From positions 83,128 through 147,127 of the forward strand of contig NZ_BNBY01000022.1 of the NCBI RefSeq assembly GCF_014656195.1: 64,000 nucleotides of DNA, in the 5' to 3' direction. Under the pieces are notes generated by a model. The model was not told the DNA's origin, searched no databases, and saw nothing but the letters and a program-made list of their open reading frames with translations. This document shows positions 63,971-64,000 of this stretch, piece after piece. Within the stretch, counting starts at the first letter, position 1. Each line of letters opens with the position of its first letter. The stretch is from Kitasatospora xanthocidica. GTDB taxonomy: Bacteria > Actinomycetota > Actinomycetes > Streptomycetales > Streptomycetaceae. The position numbers and the translations under genes were made by a program.

Positions 63971-64000
63971 ATTTGCATGTGGCGGGTCGGTCCCCGTACA

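Overview
The window is about 73% GC or higher, with GTG/TTG starts, strong G/C bias at third codon positions and very dense coding. Marker genes identify it as chromosome of a Streptomycetaceae actinomycete (Streptomyces or Kitasatospora): the principal sigma factor HrdB with its Lys/Ala-rich linker, SepH, the CutR/CutS two-component pair, a DasR-type operator before the PTS gene ptsH, and many actinobacterial DUF families (4192, 5998, 4193, 3093, 3710, 7455). From memory, the gene order resembles the S. coelicolor core between roughly SCO5810 and SCO5870. No rRNA, tRNA, CRISPR array, prophage or biosynthetic cluster was seen.

Layout. 1-11.6 kb: the 3' end of an unknown gene, a hypothetical protein, a RecQ helicase fused to a phosphoribosyltransferase-like domain, a DUF4192 protein, an S33-type alpha/beta hydrolase, a glycogen-debranching-like protein, an NrtR-like Nudix regulator and a small coiled-coil protein. 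11.6-15.3 kb: an ABC ATPase/permease pair and a FadR-type regulator. 15.3-21.9 kb: hrdB, a secreted trypsin-like protease, a small zinc-ribbon-like protein and parE. 21.9-27.1 kb: a DUF1453 membrane protein, a NarL-type two-component system and a DUF485/ActP acetate-uptake operon, followed by a miniature inverted-repeat element (MITE-like) at 27.09-27.29 kb. 27.3-32.8 kb: a CitA/CitB-type two-component system divergent from a complete ABC importer. 32.8-41 kb: a sucrase/ferredoxin-like protein, parC, two translationally coupled M16 peptidases and the RNA ligase RtcB with a possible leader peptide. 41-51 kb: HPr, a GNAT/acyl-CoA-synthetase-like protein acyltransferase, a DUF5998 protein, a phosphodiesterase-like enzyme, thymidine kinase, a VOC protein, a sulfurtransferase, SepH and a membrane protein. 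51-64 kb: an FAD sugar-lactone oxidase, an MFS transporter, ferrochelatase, an inositol-phosphatase-like enzyme, CutRS, an acyl-ACP desaturase, DUF4193, DUF3093, a thioesterase overlapping dut, and DUF3710.

Most of this is conserved housekeeping: transcription (HrdB), DNA topology (ParE, ParC), division (SepH), nucleotide supply (Tdk, Dut), haem (ferrochelatase), PTS control (HPr) and envelope or secretion sensing (CutRS). I see no clear new multi-gene system. The more novel signals are non-coding: paired dyads at the desaturase promoter, a shared CCTACCC/GGGTAGG palindrome at two promoters 9 kb apart, a 12-bp inverted sequence shared by the divergent parC and M16 promoter regions, a leader ORF before rtcB, and a MITE-like element whose edge completes the stop codon of a response regulator.
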